Of a stretch of DNA of 40,082 bases, positions 23,674-30,462 are shown piece after piece (position 1 is the stretch's first letter; every line of letters begins with the position of its first letter). Both the position numbers and the translations under genes were made by a program. The notes under the pieces were generated by a model. The model was not told the DNA's origin and ran no database searches. It saw nothing but the letters and a program-made list of their open reading frames with translations. Source of the stretch: a virus; the IMG/VR virus record IMGVR_UViG_3300046010_003001, positions 1 through 40,082 of that record; one strand, 5' to 3'.

Positions 23674-24569
23674 AGCAATATCACGAATTACTAGAAGATA
23701 TTTTATTGAACGGGGAAGAGAAGGATGACCGTACAGGCGTAGGCACATATAGTGTATTCGGTCGTCAACTACGTTTCAATTTAGAAGAAGGCTTCCCTGC
23801 AATCACCACTAAGAAACTTGCGTGGAAGGCATGTGTCGGCGAACTATTGTGGTTCTTAGAAGGCTCTAGTGATGAACGTAGACTTGCAGAAATCACACAC
23901 GGTAATTCAGAAGGCAAAGTTACTATTTGGACACCAAATGCATTAGCGCCCTACTGGAAGCCTAAAGCAAAGTTTGAAGGTGATTTAGGTCGTGTATATG
24001 GTGTACAGTGGCGCAAATGGCAAAAGAATACAGAACGATGGAACTTTGGTAAAGCACATCTAGGTGGTGATAGAGTAGCAGTTGATAGAACTGAAATTGA
24101 TCAAGTTAAGAATCTAGTTGATGGTCTTAAGAATGACCCCACTGGACGTAGACATATTCTTACAGCATGGAACGTTGCTGAGATGGATCAAATGGCATTG
24201 CCCCCTTGTCATGTTATGAGCCAGTTTTATGTAAGTAAGAATGGTAAACTAAGTTGCCATATGTATCAGCGTAGTGTAGATGTATTCTTAGGACTACCCT
24301 TCAATATCGCAAGTTATGCATTGCTTACACATATGCTAGCACAAGTATGCGGGTACACTGTAGGTGAGTTAATCATTAGTACAGGTGATACGCATATCTA
24401 TAAGGATCATATCGATCAGGTTAAAGAGCAGTTATCACGTGAGGCATTCCCAAATCCTACACTTTGGCTGAATTCGGACATTAAAGATATTGACAAATTC
24501 ACAATAAATGATATAAAATTAGTTAACTATGAAAGTCATGGAACCATTAAAGCCAATATGGCCGTCTGA
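23670..24569 (+). CDS. thyA: Thymidylate synthase (ThyA type)
   Basis: It methylates dUMP to dTMP with methylene-tetrahydrofolate. I use ATG 23670, which overlaps the folA stop, giving 299 residues; the longer frame adds only four residues. Motifs are DDRTGVGTYSVFGRQLRFNL (phosphate-binding Arg), ELLWFLEGSSD, DLGRVYGVQWRKWQ, the phosphate-loop arginines in DPTGRRHILTAWN, the catalytic cysteine C180 in LPPCHVMSQFYV and QRSVDVFLGLPFNIASYALL. The end LVNYESHGTIKANMAV is the normal family C-terminus. With folA it raises dTTP supply for phage replication. Confidence 0.96.
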   Translation: MKQYHELLEDILLNGEEKDDRTGVGTYSVFGRQLRFNLEEGFPAITTKKLAWKACVGELLWFLEGSSDERRLAEITHGNSEGKVTIWTPNALAPYWKPKAKFEGDLGRVYGVQWRKWQKNTERWNFGKAHLGGDRVAVDRTEIDQVKNLVDGLKNDPTGRRHILTAWNVAEMDQMALPPCHVMSQFYVSKNGKLSCHMYQRSVDVFLGLPFNIASYALLTHMLAQVCGYTVGELIISTGDTHIYKDHIDQVKEQLSREAFPNPTLWLNSDIKDIDKFTINDIKLVNYESHGTIKANMAV

Positions 24570-24819
24570 AGAACAGAAAACTTATTCTGTTATAGTGCAT
24601 ACTATACGAATGGGTGATGTTGATGACCCTGACTTATACGTAGCACAGCCCATCTACGAATGGCAACAAAGTGAAGAAGGTAAATGGGTTATGGAAAACT
24701 CTGCACCGACACCCAGTTGGCATCGTGATCTAGACCACAATAGTATGGGATATAGATATACAATTCGTGCATATCTATCACCCAAGAACTATACATTTTG
24801 GAAGTTGAAATACGGATGA
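24529..24819 (+). CDS. Conserved-looking small protein (96 aa), unknown function
   Basis: It overlaps the end of thyA by 41 bases; a second ATG at 24538 would shorten it by three residues. The body YSVIVHTIRMGDVDDPDLYV, then AQPIYEWQQSEEGKWVMENS, then PTPSWHRDLDHNSMGYRYTI is a mixed beta-rich segment typical of small T4-like phage proteins, some of which I have seen described only as hypothetical. No catalytic motif is visible. It is part of the dTMP operon by overlap. Confidence 0.65.
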   Translation: MKVMEPLKPIWPSEEQKTYSVIVHTIRMGDVDDPDLYVAQPIYEWQQSEEGKWVMENSAPTPSWHRDLDHNSMGYRYTIRAYLSPKNYTFWKLKYG

Positions 24820-25004
24820 CCAGAGAAGAAATTATCAATAGCATGTGTTATACCTATCGGCATGACTATGGACTCACAATCAGTGAGGACGATAGAATGT
24901 ACACTTTAAATAGCGGAGTCACAGAACTTGAGCGCAAGGCTATTTGGCAAACAATGGCACAGATATTCGATAATGACATTGCACCATACATGGAATTCAA
25001 ATGA
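24816..25004 (+). CDS. Small protein of unknown function (62 aa)
   Basis: ATG 24816 overlaps the stop of the previous gene (ATGA); upstream in-frame starts lie within that gene. The product TREEIINSMCYTYRHDYGLT, then ISEDDRMYTLNSGVTELERK, then AIWQTMAQIFDNDIAPYMEF is helical and acidic. No family is recognised. It overlaps the epimerase start by four bases. Confidence 0.65.
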   Translation: MTREEIINSMCYTYRHDYGLTISEDDRMYTLNSGVTELERKAIWQTMAQIFDNDIAPYMEFK

Positions 25005-25969
25005 AAATTTTAGTAACAGGCGGCTTAGGACTTATAGGCCACAATGTAGTACACAGACTTGAAAATTTAGGACATGATGTAGTCATTGTCGATACTCAAA
25101 CCAACTATGGAATTATTCCAGTTGATGAAGTTAAGTATCTAATGAAGGAACGTTATAAAAAGATCAAGAAATCATTAGCCTACAAATTTGATATTTGTGA
25201 CCATAGAAATATGGAGTGGCTATTTGCAGGTCAAAAGTTTGATACTGTAATACACATGGCAAGTTTCCCTAGACAGAAGGTTGTGAATAATGATCCTATT
25301 TGGGGAAGTCGTGTGATGAGTGAAGGATTGTTGAATCTATTAGAGAACAGTAAGAAATTCAACGTAAAAAAGTTTGTTTACATTAGTTCAAGTATGGTCT
25401 ATGGAGACTTTACTGATGATGTAACAGAAGATGCTATGTGCAACCCACAAGGTCAATATGGTATTATGAAATTAGCAGGAGAATGGCTTGTCAAAGATTA
25501 CTCGCGGAGAAATTATTTTAACCATACTATTATTCGTCCTAGTGCTGTATACGGACCACTTGATGTTGAAGATAGAGTTATTGCAAAGTTTATGCTTACA
25601 GCAATGCGGGGAGGAGTGCTTAATGTTAATGGAGCCGGAGAAACCCTCGACTTCACCTTTGTTGATGACGCGGCAGACGGTATAGTTGCGGCTACACTGA
25701 GTGACAATACATTCAACAAGACATACAACATTACAAAGAGTCATAGTCGCACACTGCTTGAAGCAGCCGAACTAGCAGTAAAGATCGTAGGCAAGGGATC
25801 AATTAATGTACGTGACAAGGACATTGATTTCCCTAGTCGAGGTGCATTAAACATCGATGCAGCCAAACATGATTTTGGATATAATCCAAAAGTAGATGTA
25901 GAAGAAGGATTCCAAGCCTATCATGAATGGCTTTCAAATTCCCCATTTTGGTCTCAAAAGACAGTATAA
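25001..25969 (+). CDS. NAD-dependent sugar epimerase/dehydratase (extended SDR)
   Basis: A Rossmann NAD-binding motif, TGGLGLIGHNVV (GGLGLIG, residues 7-13), is followed by the acidic strand end VVIVDTQ. The active-site set is ISSSMVYGD with YGIMK (Y153, K157). TFVDDAADGIV and the later RPSAVYGPLD are also standard. At 322 residues it matches nucleotide-sugar epimerases and dehydratases such as GalE- or RmlB-like enzymes. It is followed, with a 47-base overlap, by a sugar aminotransferase, so the two likely make an amino sugar from a nucleotide-linked precursor. The exact substrate is not readable. Confidence 0.88.
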   Translation: MKILVTGGLGLIGHNVVHRLENLGHDVVIVDTQTNYGIIPVDEVKYLMKERYKKIKKSLAYKFDICDHRNMEWLFAGQKFDTVIHMASFPRQKVVNNDPIWGSRVMSEGLLNLLENSKKFNVKKFVYISSSMVYGDFTDDVTEDAMCNPQGQYGIMKLAGEWLVKDYSRRNYFNHTIIRPSAVYGPLDVEDRVIAKFMLTAMRGGVLNVNGAGETLDFTFVDDAADGIVAATLSDNTFNKTYNITKSHSRTLLEAAELAVKIVGKGSINVRDKDIDFPSRGALNIDAAKHDFGYNPKVDVEEGFQAYHEWLSNSPFWSQKTV

Positions 25970-26972
25970 AAATCTAAGGGAAGAACTCCTAGTAGCAACT
26001 GATGAAGCATTACGTAATGGTTGCTTAATCAGTGGTCCCTTCACGCATAAGTTTGAAGAGTGGCTTAGACTTGAGTGTGGTACTTGGTATGCCGTTACAG
26101 TACATAGCGGTACACAAGCACTAGAGATAATGGCCCGCTTTGAGTTAACAAAGCATGATGGCATTATTCCGCAAGTAACAGTCCCTAACATTACGTATCC
26201 TGCAACTCTCAATGCATTCATTAATGCAGGATGGGATATTCGTATCGGTGACACTGATAAGAATGGGTTGCTTGATATGTCAGAGCATCATAATAGTTAC
26301 AAGTGTTTTGTGGGACTATATGGCGCTACACATGACAATCAGTTGGGTGCTAGTGTATTTGTAGATGGCGCCCAGCATTGGCTTGCCGCACAAGGTAATG
26401 TTGGTTTAGGTATGGCAATCAGTTTTGACCCTACAAAGAACTTGCCCAGTAGCGGTAACGGTGGAGCCATTGTAACTAATAATGAGGACTTGTATCACTT
26501 TGCTATAAACTATAAGAATAATAGCAAGCCAATGGAACATTGCTATACAGGTACTAATAGTAAGATGAGTGAACTTGATTGCGCACATCTATTAGTACGT
26601 ACTAGATATATTCACGCATGGCAAGAACGTAGGAAGAAAATCAGAGAATACTATATTGATAGATTTAAAGACTTGCCCATTCGTTGTTTAAGCGAAGGCT
26701 TTATCAAACATGCTGATCAAAAGTTTGTTATTGCCACAGAAGAGCGTGATAAGTTACATGGCAATCTAATCGTTGATGGTATCGAAACTAAAATCCACTA
26801 TGAAAAGTGTTTAGGTGAGTTAATGGTGGCACGAAACTTGCCTAGCCCAGATATGATTAGCACCAGTCTAATGCTAAGTCGCATGGTATTAAGTTTGCCC
26901 ATCTATCCTGAACTTACAGACGGAGAAGTAGAACACATAGCAGGAAAAATTCGGGATTTTTATACTAAATAA
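25923..26972 (+). CDS. DegT/DnrJ/EryC1/StrS-type sugar aminotransferase
   Basis: The PLP fold-type I pattern of this family is present: HSGTQALEIM, TVPNITYPATLNAFINAG, VFVDGAQHW (Asp for the PLP ring nitrogen) and FDPTKNLPSSGNGG with the PLP-lysine K172. These enzymes aminate nucleotide-keto-sugars for O-antigen, capsule or antibiotic sugars. The N-terminus IPHFGLKRQY is typical, which supports ATG 25923 despite the 47-base overlap with the epimerase gene. It would use the product of its neighbour. In a phage it could serve glycan modification of virion or host surface. Confidence 0.88.
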   Translation: MNGFQIPHFGLKRQYKNLREELLVATDEALRNGCLISGPFTHKFEEWLRLECGTWYAVTVHSGTQALEIMARFELTKHDGIIPQVTVPNITYPATLNAFINAGWDIRIGDTDKNGLLDMSEHHNSYKCFVGLYGATHDNQLGASVFVDGAQHWLAAQGNVGLGMAISFDPTKNLPSSGNGGAIVTNNEDLYHFAINYKNNSKPMEHCYTGTNSKMSELDCAHLLVRTRYIHAWQERRKKIREYYIDRFKDLPIRCLSEGFIKHADQKFVIATEERDKLHGNLIVDGIETKIHYEKCLGELMVARNLPSPDMISTSLMLSRMVLSLPIYPELTDGEVEHIAGKIRDFYTK

Positions 26973-26979
26973 AGTTGCT

Positions 26980-27495
26980 ATGTGGTTATTAACATTCTTT
27001 CCCGATCTATTCGTTCATTTGGTATTTCTTGCCGGTCTATTCTTATTCCTAGGCGCAACGTTCTTAGGAATGATACCTGTAATTAATACGTATAAAACAC
27101 CCGCACAGATTGTGGGTGTAATTATTTTAGCCTTTGGTATCTATCTTGAAGGCGGACTAGCACATAAGAAAGAACTTGCTGTTAAAGTTGCGGAACTAGA
27201 AACCAATCTAGCAAAAGCAGAAGCAAAGTCACAAGAAACCAATACCAAGATCGTTGAGAAGGTTGTTAAAGATACTAGAGTAATTCGTCAAAAAGGCGAT
27301 GATATCATTAGATATGTCGATAAAGAAATTATCAAGTATGACAATCAATGCGTAATCCCAGAGGACGTAATTAAAGTTTATAACGAAGCAGCCACATTGG
27401 GTACTGCTACTAATCTTAAAGAAGATAAAAAAGCAGAACCAACTGATGAGAAGAAAGAGCATAAGATGTTATTGCCTCCGAGGGTTTCACAATGA
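26980..27495 (+). CDS. Inner-membrane spanin subunit (Rz-like)
   Basis: Two hydrophobic segments (LFVHLVFLAGLFLFLGATFL and PAQIVGVIILAFGIYLEGG) are followed by a long charged coiled coil from about residue 60 to 105 (VKVAELETNLAKAEAKSQET and onward). The segment QCVIPEDVIKVYNEAATLG looks like the Rz C-terminal 'C.IP......N.A' pattern. It is 171 residues, with a basic/acidic tail. The lipoprotein-coding gene that overlaps its stop is the matching outer spanin. Together they would bridge the periplasm and fuse inner and outer membranes in the last step of lysis. Confidence 0.8.
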   Translation: MWLLTFFPDLFVHLVFLAGLFLFLGATFLGMIPVINTYKTPAQIVGVIILAFGIYLEGGLAHKKELAVKVAELETNLAKAEAKSQETNTKIVEKVVKDTRVIRQKGDDIIRYVDKEIIKYDNQCVIPEDVIKVYNEAATLGTATNLKEDKKAEPTDEKKEHKMLLPPRVSQ

Positions 27496-27761
27496 AGAAG
27501 TTAATCCTCATTCCATGCTTTATACTAGCAGGATGCGCAACTACCGCAGTTCCTGTAGCCCCTAAATTTCCTACTGCCCCCGACACACTGCTTGAGGATT
27601 GCCCACCGCTTCAGACACTCCCTGAGGGTGCTAAATTAAGCGATTTAATGCGTACTGACGTTAAAAACATGGTTCAGTATCATGAATGCTCACGTAAAAA
27701 CAAAGCGTGGGTAGAGTGGTTTAAGACTCAAAAACAACTATTTGAGCAGGCCACTAAGTAA
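27492..27761 (+). CDS. Outer-membrane spanin lipoprotein (Rz1-like)
   Basis: The N-terminus KKLILIPCFILAGCATTAVP has a lipobox LAGC, so the mature protein should begin at the lipid-modified cysteine. A proline-rich stretch follows (VPVAPKFPTAPDTLLEDCPP). The C-terminal half, NMVQYHECSRKNKAWVEWFK, resembles lysis-module Rz1-like proteins where conserved 'YHEC...WVEW' occurs. Its start overlaps the Rz-like gene stop (ATGA), the usual spanin arrangement. It acts at the outer membrane with the inner spanin. Confidence 0.8.
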   Translation: MKKLILIPCFILAGCATTAVPVAPKFPTAPDTLLEDCPPLQTLPEGAKLSDLMRTDVKNMVQYHECSRKNKAWVEWFKTQKQLFEQATK

Positions 27762-27778
27762 TCTTCTGACTCTAGTGT

Positions 27779-27786
27779 GATAAATA
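27779..27786 (+). promoter_or_regulatory. T4-type late promoter core
   Basis: GATAAATA then CTAG, with predicted +1 near 27792, 18 bases before the virion gene ATG. No good ribosome site is seen in that short leader. Confidence 0.5.
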
Positions 27787-27809
27787 CTAGATATTAATGG
27801 AACAATAGT

Positions 27810-28343
27810 ATGGCCACACAACAAATAATCAATATCGGTACACTGCCCAACGATGGTGAAGGTGATCCGTTACGTGTTGCCTTTGGCAAGATTAACAACA
27901 ATTTTAGCAATCTATTTGCTACATTCACTAATACAAGTAATACCTACACTGTGGGAAACACCGCAGATCAAGTTATTTTTGAGACTCCTGCAAATACATT
28001 TACTCAGGGTCAGTTCTATATTAGAAGTGATGATCCAGGAACTGATAATAGTCAGACCATTCAATTATATGCACAGATTAACAATGACAAGGACAATGTT
28101 AAATTTACTGGATACGGTAGCACCTTCTTTGGTAGTGCATTAGCAACTTTTGATATGGATGTTGCTGGTGGTAATGTACGTGTTTTATGTACACCTTTAG
28201 TAACATCTTCTGTATTTCATTTCGTATCATCACAGATAATGTTTGTTGGAAATGCAATTCCTGGTCTAGAGTTGGCTCTAGACGGTTATGTAGATTCAGT
28301 TATGACTACTGAAGATGATGAAATATTAACAACTGAAGATTAA
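27810..28343 (+). CDS. Virion structural (fibre-type) protein (177 aa)
   Basis: The N-terminal block IINIGTLPNDGEGDPLRVAF, then GKINNNFSNLF, is the start found on many phage tail-fibre and other structural proteins, where 'GT.PNDGTGDPLR.AF.KIN.NF' recurs. The rest is beta-rich with small and polar residues (NTADQVIFETPANTFTQGQF), as in fibre shafts. It ends with a short duplicated acidic motif (TTEDDEILTTED). A late promoter core lies just upstream. It may be a tail or fibre accessory piece; its exact place in the virion is unknown. Confidence 0.75.
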   Translation: MATQQIINIGTLPNDGEGDPLRVAFGKINNNFSNLFATFTNTSNTYTVGNTADQVIFETPANTFTQGQFYIRSDDPGTDNSQTIQLYAQINNDKDNVKFTGYGSTFFGSALATFDMDVAGGNVRVLCTPLVTSSVFHFVSSQIMFVGNAIPGLELALDGYVDSVMTTEDDEILTTED

Positions 28344-28345
28344 TA

Positions 28346-28750
28346 ATGAGAGCAAGAGAATTCATTACTGAACAGCGTTTAGATCAAGTTCATGATGGTT
28401 TAGAGGTAGCATCTAAATCACTTCCCGGCACCTATGTTATAACGGACTTAAAGAATAGTGACTTCTATGATTTATATCGTTTTGGTATTGCTATTGCCGC
28501 AGTAAGAGGTGAACAAGGACAAAATGACGGGGTAATGGACGGACATGAACCTAAATTCAGAGCAGAAAGCGCCTGGGGAGAACATCAAGTAATTACTAGT
28601 TTTGACCCTAATGTAGGTAAGGTAATTGATAAAGCATTAAGCAAAGTTGGGAAGCGCGGTAAAAAGTTAGCAAGTACTCCAAGTAGTGATGAGATGGATG
28701 ACACCTCTGACAAGTCTCCTATTAAAGCCTTCAAAGGATATAAGAGATGA
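28346..28750 (+). CDS. Tandem paralogue 1 with EFITE N-terminus (134 aa)
   Basis: It begins MRAREFITEQ and ends SPIKAFKGYKR, ends shared with the next two genes. In between, DLYRFGIAIAAVRGEQGQND, then HEPKFRAESAWGEHQVITSF match their middle 'YxLNRxxMAxAxTDG' and 'SWAxRxNxAHPYT' regions, with the AHPYT segment lost or changed. ATG lies three bases after the previous stop. The family is unknown; the short N-terminal tag also begins proteins in other marine phages as I recall, which might mark proteins for packaging into the capsid. Confidence 0.7.
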   Translation: MRAREFITEQRLDQVHDGLEVASKSLPGTYVITDLKNSDFYDLYRFGIAIAAVRGEQGQNDGVMDGHEPKFRAESAWGEHQVITSFDPNVGKVIDKALSKVGKRGKKLASTPSSDEMDDTSDKSPIKAFKGYKR

Positions 28751-29121
28751 GAGCCAGCGAATTCATTAGCGAAAGTTACAAAGCCGCTAAACTAACTAAA
28801 CGCCAACGATATGCTAGTAAAGGAATGCATAAGTTTCGTGATCCAAACGGATTCGATAGAACTTATGAAATGAATCGTTTGGGTATGGCATTAGCATGCA
28901 CAGACGGCGAGATTGATCCTGTGATTGACCAAGAATCTTGGGCCGGTAGATTTAATACAGCGCATCCATACACTGATGCAGAACAACGTATGTTGAAAAA
29001 AGCATACAAGGCTATGGGAACATCCTATCAAGACTTAAACGGCGGTGACCTACATAGTGATGAGTTACCTAATACTAATATTAAGAGTCCCGTAAAGCCC
29101 TTCAAGGGTTATAAAAAATGA
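28747..29121 (+). CDS. Tandem paralogue 2 with EFISE N-terminus (124 aa)
   Basis: Starts MRASEFISES and ends SPVKPFKGYKK. The middle FRDPNGFDRTYEMNRLGMAL, then ESWAGRFNTAHPYTDAEQRM is closest to the third copy. It overlaps both neighbours by ATGA, so the three are one translational unit. Likely a recent duplication. Function unknown; a compact helical domain between two short conserved ends is what can be seen. Confidence 0.75.
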   Translation: MRASEFISESYKAAKLTKRQRYASKGMHKFRDPNGFDRTYEMNRLGMALACTDGEIDPVIDQESWAGRFNTAHPYTDAEQRMLKKAYKAMGTSYQDLNGGDLHSDELPNTNIKSPVKPFKGYKK

Positions 29122-29495
29122 GATTTTGGGAATTTATCACAGAGGGGAAGAAAAAAATCCCTGACTCTCCCAAACACCACAGCGACCCCTTAACCGGATT
29201 GCATAGATTTACTGATAGTAACTATGACCGTTTCTATCTATTAAACCGTGTAATGATGGCAGCAGCCAGTACTGACGGCAAAACTCCACCTGAGATGGAT
29301 AGCAACAGTTGGGCATCTCGCCACAATGTAGCACATCCCTATACCAAAGAAGAACAAGATAAATTGATGCTAGCATACAAAGCAGCCGGCGTAAGAATGT
29401 TTGATGACTTAACTGACGGTGATGTGTCTAGTACGGAATCAAGTGGCGCCAATACAAGTAGCCCAGTTAAGCCTTTTAAGGGCTATAAAAAATAA
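29118..29495 (+). CDS. Tandem paralogue 3 with EFITE N-terminus (125 aa)
   Basis: Starts MRFWEFITEG and ends SPVKPFKGYKK. The core TGLHRFTDSNYDRFYLLNRV, then NSWASRHNVAHPYTKEEQDK aligns by eye with copy 2 over its length. Identity between copies 2 and 3 is clearly higher than with copy 1. Three copies of one small gene in a row behind a structural gene suggests a dosage need or that the ends are used as tags. Function unknown. Confidence 0.75.
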   Translation: MRFWEFITEGKKKIPDSPKHHSDPLTGLHRFTDSNYDRFYLLNRVMMAAASTDGKTPPEMDSNSWASRHNVAHPYTKEEQDKLMLAYKAAGVRMFDDLTDGDVSSTESSGANTSSPVKPFKGYKK

Positions 29496-29503
29496 TTTTC
29501 AGC

Positions 29504-29543
29504 AGTCCTCATAGAATAAGTATTCTTAACACAGTACAGGACT
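29504..29543 (+). other. Inverted repeats in the leader of the methyltransferase gene
   Basis: AGTCCT (29504-29509) pairs with AGGACT (29538-29543), enclosing AGAATA/TATTCT (29513-29518 and 29521-29526). The second outer arm carries the AGGA ribosome site of the gene at 29549, so folding could limit its translation. This is a visual reading only. Confidence 0.35.
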
Positions 29544-29548
29544 ATTGA

Positions 29549-30250
29549 ATGAAAAACTTAATCGATATCAATTCTACGTTAGATTTAATCAAACTTAAAT
29601 TCTATAATGAGTGGCTTTATACAGCCCACATCTATGACGAAGGCGACAGCCAATTTCACAAAGATTTAACAGCACAAGTTGTAAAACAATATATTGATCC
29701 GTTAAATCTTCCCAAAGATGCACATATTCTTGATCTAGGTTGTGGCCCCGGCTATTTCCTAGATGAAATGAAAGCCCGTGAATATACAAACTTTCACGGT
29801 GTAACATTAAGTCCTGGCGACATTGCACTCTGTGAAGGTAAAGGACATGCTATTAAGAAATATGACTTAAGTTTCTTACCACAAAAAGATGGCTACTACG
29901 ATGAATCTGTTGATTTTATTTTTTGTCGCCATGCACTAGAACACAGTCCTTATCCTATTTTTACATTGATGGAATACAATCGTGTTCTTAAGCAGGGTAG
30001 TAAAATGTATATTGAAGTCCCTGCTCCCGATTGTGATCGTAAACACGAATTCAACTTAAATCACTATAGCATTTTAGGCGCTAATCAATTAGCCGCATTA
30101 CTAATGCGTACTGGATTTGATATTGAACAGTTTAACAACTTTGAATTTGATCTAAACATGCCTACTGGAAAAGATGGCGAAGTTAAGGCAGTTAAAGAAA
30201 AATACTTCTGTATTGTTGTTAGAAAAGCAAGACCTTTAGATATCAAGTAA
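29549..30250 (+). CDS. SAM-dependent class I methyltransferase
   Basis: AGGA precedes ATG 29549 by a few bases. HILDLGCGPGYFLDEM is motif I of the class I fold, FHGVTLSPGDIALCE the second strand, YDESVDFIFCRHALEHSPYP the typical post-II motif of small-molecule and sugar methyltransferases, and LKQGSKMYIEVPAPD the later strand. At 233 residues it is a single-domain enzyme of the Methyltransf_11/23 kind. The N-terminal ~50 residues (DLIKLKFYNEWLYTAHIYDE) may cap the acceptor site. The acceptor is unknown. A strong terminator follows. Confidence 0.85.
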   Translation: MKNLIDINSTLDLIKLKFYNEWLYTAHIYDEGDSQFHKDLTAQVVKQYIDPLNLPKDAHILDLGCGPGYFLDEMKAREYTNFHGVTLSPGDIALCEGKGHAIKKYDLSFLPQKDGYYDESVDFIFCRHALEHSPYPIFTLMEYNRVLKQGSKMYIEVPAPDCDRKHEFNLNHYSILGANQLAALLMRTGFDIEQFNNFEFDLNMPTGKDGEVKAVKEKYFCIVVRKARPLDIK

Positions 30251-30261
30251 TCTATAAAACG

Positions 30262-30306
30262 CATAAATACTCTCATAGAATAACATTTATGAGAGTATTT
30301 TTTTTT
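30262..30306 (+). terminator. Rho-independent terminator whose 5' arm contains a late promoter core
   Basis: AAATACTCTCATA (30265-30277) and TATGAGAGTATTT (30288-30300) make a perfect 13-bp stem with a 10-base loop, and T run to 30306. CATAAATA at 30262-30269 is a T4-type late core inside the first arm. A transcript begun at the predicted +1 (30275) would lack most of that arm and escape termination. Confidence 0.85.
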
Positions 30307-30435
30307 ATGGCATATCCTGAACCAACCGATGTAAGTCCCTGGTATTTACGTAATATCACACAGGCATTAGAACTTGATTCCGTAACTGGTCAGGTACATA
30401 TCCGCTCAAGTATTGAATGGCAAGAAATAACCTAA
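30307..30435 (+). CDS. Small phage protein with VSPWYLRNITQAL motif (42 aa)
   Basis: The frame MAYPEPTDVSPWYLRNITQA, then LELDSVTGQVHIRSSIEWQE is compact and looks like the start of a structural or fibre-type module. An in-frame ATG at 30289 would add six residues (MRVFFF) coded by the terminator's T run. I chose 30307 because the PEPTDVSPWYLRN block follows directly. There is no Shine-Dalgarno. The transcript could come from the late core at 30262. It is probably a virion-associated peptide; function unknown. Confidence 0.6.
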   Translation: MAYPEPTDVSPWYLRNITQALELDSVTGQVHIRSSIEWQEIT

Positions 30436-30449
30436 TCTGGTTATTGCCT

Positions 30450-30462
30450 AATAAATAATTCT
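30450..30462 (+). promoter_or_regulatory. T4-type late promoter core, leaderless spacing
   Basis: AATAAATA (30450-30457), then ATTCT and ATG at 30463. This places +1 on the start codon of the terminase gene. Confidence 0.65.

Noticed and set aside
26966-26982. TAAATA before the inner spanin gene as a leaderless late promoter
   Set aside because: Spacing to ATG is eight bases rather than five and the core includes the stop codon of the aminotransferase gene; not distinguishable from chance.
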